Source of the DNA: Acidimicrobiia bacterium
GTDB taxonomy: Bacteria; Actinomycetota; Acidimicrobiia; Acidimicrobiales; CATQHL01
DNA length: 7,205 nt
Direction of reading: 5' to 3'
NCBI GenBank assembly: GCA_021296435.1
Contig: JAGWAK010000099.1
Location: 1 to 7,205, forward strand
The notes beneath the pieces are model-generated. The model worked only from the letters and a program-made list of their open reading frames with translations. It was not told where the DNA came from and did not search any database. This document shows positions 6,694 to 7,205 of this stretch, in pieces. Numbering within the stretch: the stretch's first letter is position 1; every line of letters begins with the position of its first letter. A program made the translations under genes and the position numbers.

Positions 6694-6715
6694 ACCGCTG
6701 ATACTACCAGAGTAG
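6694..6715 (-). promoter_or_regulatory. mazEF promoter, leaderless type, with small inverted repeat
   Basis: On the minus strand TAGTAT (6706..6701) is a good TANNNT -10 box ending 7 nt before the mazE ATG, so the transcript would start at or very near the start codon; no Shine-Dalgarno is visible. CTAC (6704-6707) and GTAG (6712-6715) form a perfect 4-bp inverted repeat with a 4-bp spacer that overlaps the -10 box, a size that suits ribbon-helix-helix dimers. No clear -35 is seen. Confidence 0.55.
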
Positions 6716-6916
6716 GAATAAGACGTCCGCACCTTGAAGGACGACGTTGGCGATCAACTCGCGGGCGACTGCATCGGCGTGGCGGATTCAGCTGTGAACG
6801 CACCTGCAGCTTCGTCCGGAGTTGTGAAGTCCCATCCCGATCTGCGCGGGACGTCGCGGTCCTAGCTTGCGTCGCCGAAATCAACCACGGCGTAGCCTTC
6901 CCAGCCCGCTTCCCAC
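6707..6916. other. Intergenic region between mazE and SPFH gene, possible degraded coding remnant
   Basis: No intact gene is found here. On the minus strand, 6787..6704 reads as 27 protein-like residues (HADAVARELIANVVLQGADVLF) with mostly G/C third positions, ending in a TAG that overlaps the mazE -10 box. Another minus frame, 6861..6754, reads GWDFTTPDEAAGAFTAES without a start codon. One frameshift would join the two, so they could be the end of a decayed gene, but both are short and may be chance. TAGCTT at 6863-6868 resembles a plus-strand -10 box yet has no start codon just after it. Confidence 0.25.
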
Positions 6917-6928
6917 TAGCGTCGTCGC
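6917..6928 (+). promoter_or_regulatory. Leaderless-type -10 promoter element of SPFH gene
   Basis: TAGCGT (6917-6922) fits TANNNT and ends 6 nt before ATG 6929, with no Shine-Dalgarno between. The spacer and start, CGTCGCATGA, nearly repeat the arrangement at vapB (TGTCGCATGA). Confidence 0.5.
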
Positions 6929-7205
6929 ATGACCGAAACAACCGCACGTGCCTCCGGCAGCACCGACGCCACTGCGCATCCTGGAATCGTGTCGGTGCAG
7001 ACTTACTCGGCGAAGACACTGCCGGGGATCGTCGGGGTCCTCCTGGCGCTGCTGGGGCTGGGTTTGATCGTCGGAGGAGGGGTTGGGATCAGCGCGGTAC
7101 CGGGTCTTGCCGCGCTCATTCCGGTCGGAGCGATCCTGTTCATCGGGGTGTTGCCGGGGCAGTACGTGGTGCAGCCAAACCAGGCGCTGGTGCTCATCAT
7201 GTTCG
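6929..7205 (+). CDS. SPFH/band-7 domain membrane protein (N-terminal part; 3' end beyond the window)
   Basis: Only the first 92 residues are inside the window. A polar, threonine- and alanine-rich cytoplasmic N-terminus (1-31) precedes two hydrophobic segments (about 32-50 and 58-76) and then YVVQPNQALVLIMF, the typical entry into a band-7/SPFH domain (the V.PNQA.VL..FG pattern before the GT..PG.H block). Proteins with this build are stomatin- or flotillin-like, oligomerise at the membrane and are linked to membrane microdomains or protease regulation; the actual role here is unknown. ATG 6929 is supported by a TAGCGT -10 box 6 nt upstream, giving a leaderless transcript. It is divergent from the mazEF operon. 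Family call rests on a short segment, so it is probable but not certain. Confidence 0.75.
   Translation, partial: MTETTARASGSTDATAHPGIVSVQTYSAKTLPGIVGVLLALLGLGLIVGGGVGISAVPGLAALIPVGAILFIGVLPGQYVVQPNQALVLIMF

Noticed and set aside
6863..6868. TAGCTT as a second plus-strand leaderless promoter
   Set aside because: No start codon follows within the expected distance; the TAGCGT box next to ATG 6929 is the better candidate.
6690..7019. A 109-codon minus-strand open frame across mazE's upstream region and the SPFH start
   Set aside because: It is Arg/Ser-rich, overlaps the SPFH N-terminus whose band-7 entry motif is recognisable, and has no ribosome site.

Overview
The window is GC-rich, and its coding frames favour G or C in the third codon position. 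It carries leaderless-type promoters (a TANNNT box 6-7 nt before ATG), an MMPL-family exporter and compact toxin-antitoxin pairs. Together these suggest a high-GC actinobacterium; an acidimicrobial or similar lineage is possible, but that is inference from style, not from a marker gene.

Left part (1-2303, minus strand): a short-chain dehydrogenase/reductase (SDR) gene is followed after 2 nt by a HyuA-type hydantoinase/oxoprolinase subunit that runs off the left edge. They look like the first two genes of a catabolic operon, whose usual partner hyuB would lie beyond the window. A 294-bp divergent intergenic region separates them from the next gene.

Centre (2598-5316): a complete 720-residue MMPL/RND-superfamily transporter on the plus strand faces a small four-helix membrane protein of unknown function on the minus strand. 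The 133-bp gap between the two 3' ends holds a strong GC-rich hairpin.

Right part (5449-6693): two complete type II toxin-antitoxin modules are arranged tail to tail, with 35 nt between their stop codons. One is a Phd-type VapB/PIN-domain VapC pair on the plus strand; the other is a ribbon-helix-helix MazE-like/MazF pair on the minus strand. Each antitoxin precedes and overlaps its toxin, and each antitoxin start lies just downstream of a -10 box associated with an inverted repeat, which fits leaderless, autoregulated transcription.

Right edge (6929-7205): the N-terminal 92 residues of an SPFH/band-7 membrane protein, also with a leaderless-type promoter. The 235-bp gap before it may hold a degraded coding remnant. 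I see no tRNA, rRNA, CRISPR array, insertion sequence or integrase. Nothing here is convincingly a new system; the most notable features are the paired toxin-antitoxin modules and their promoters.
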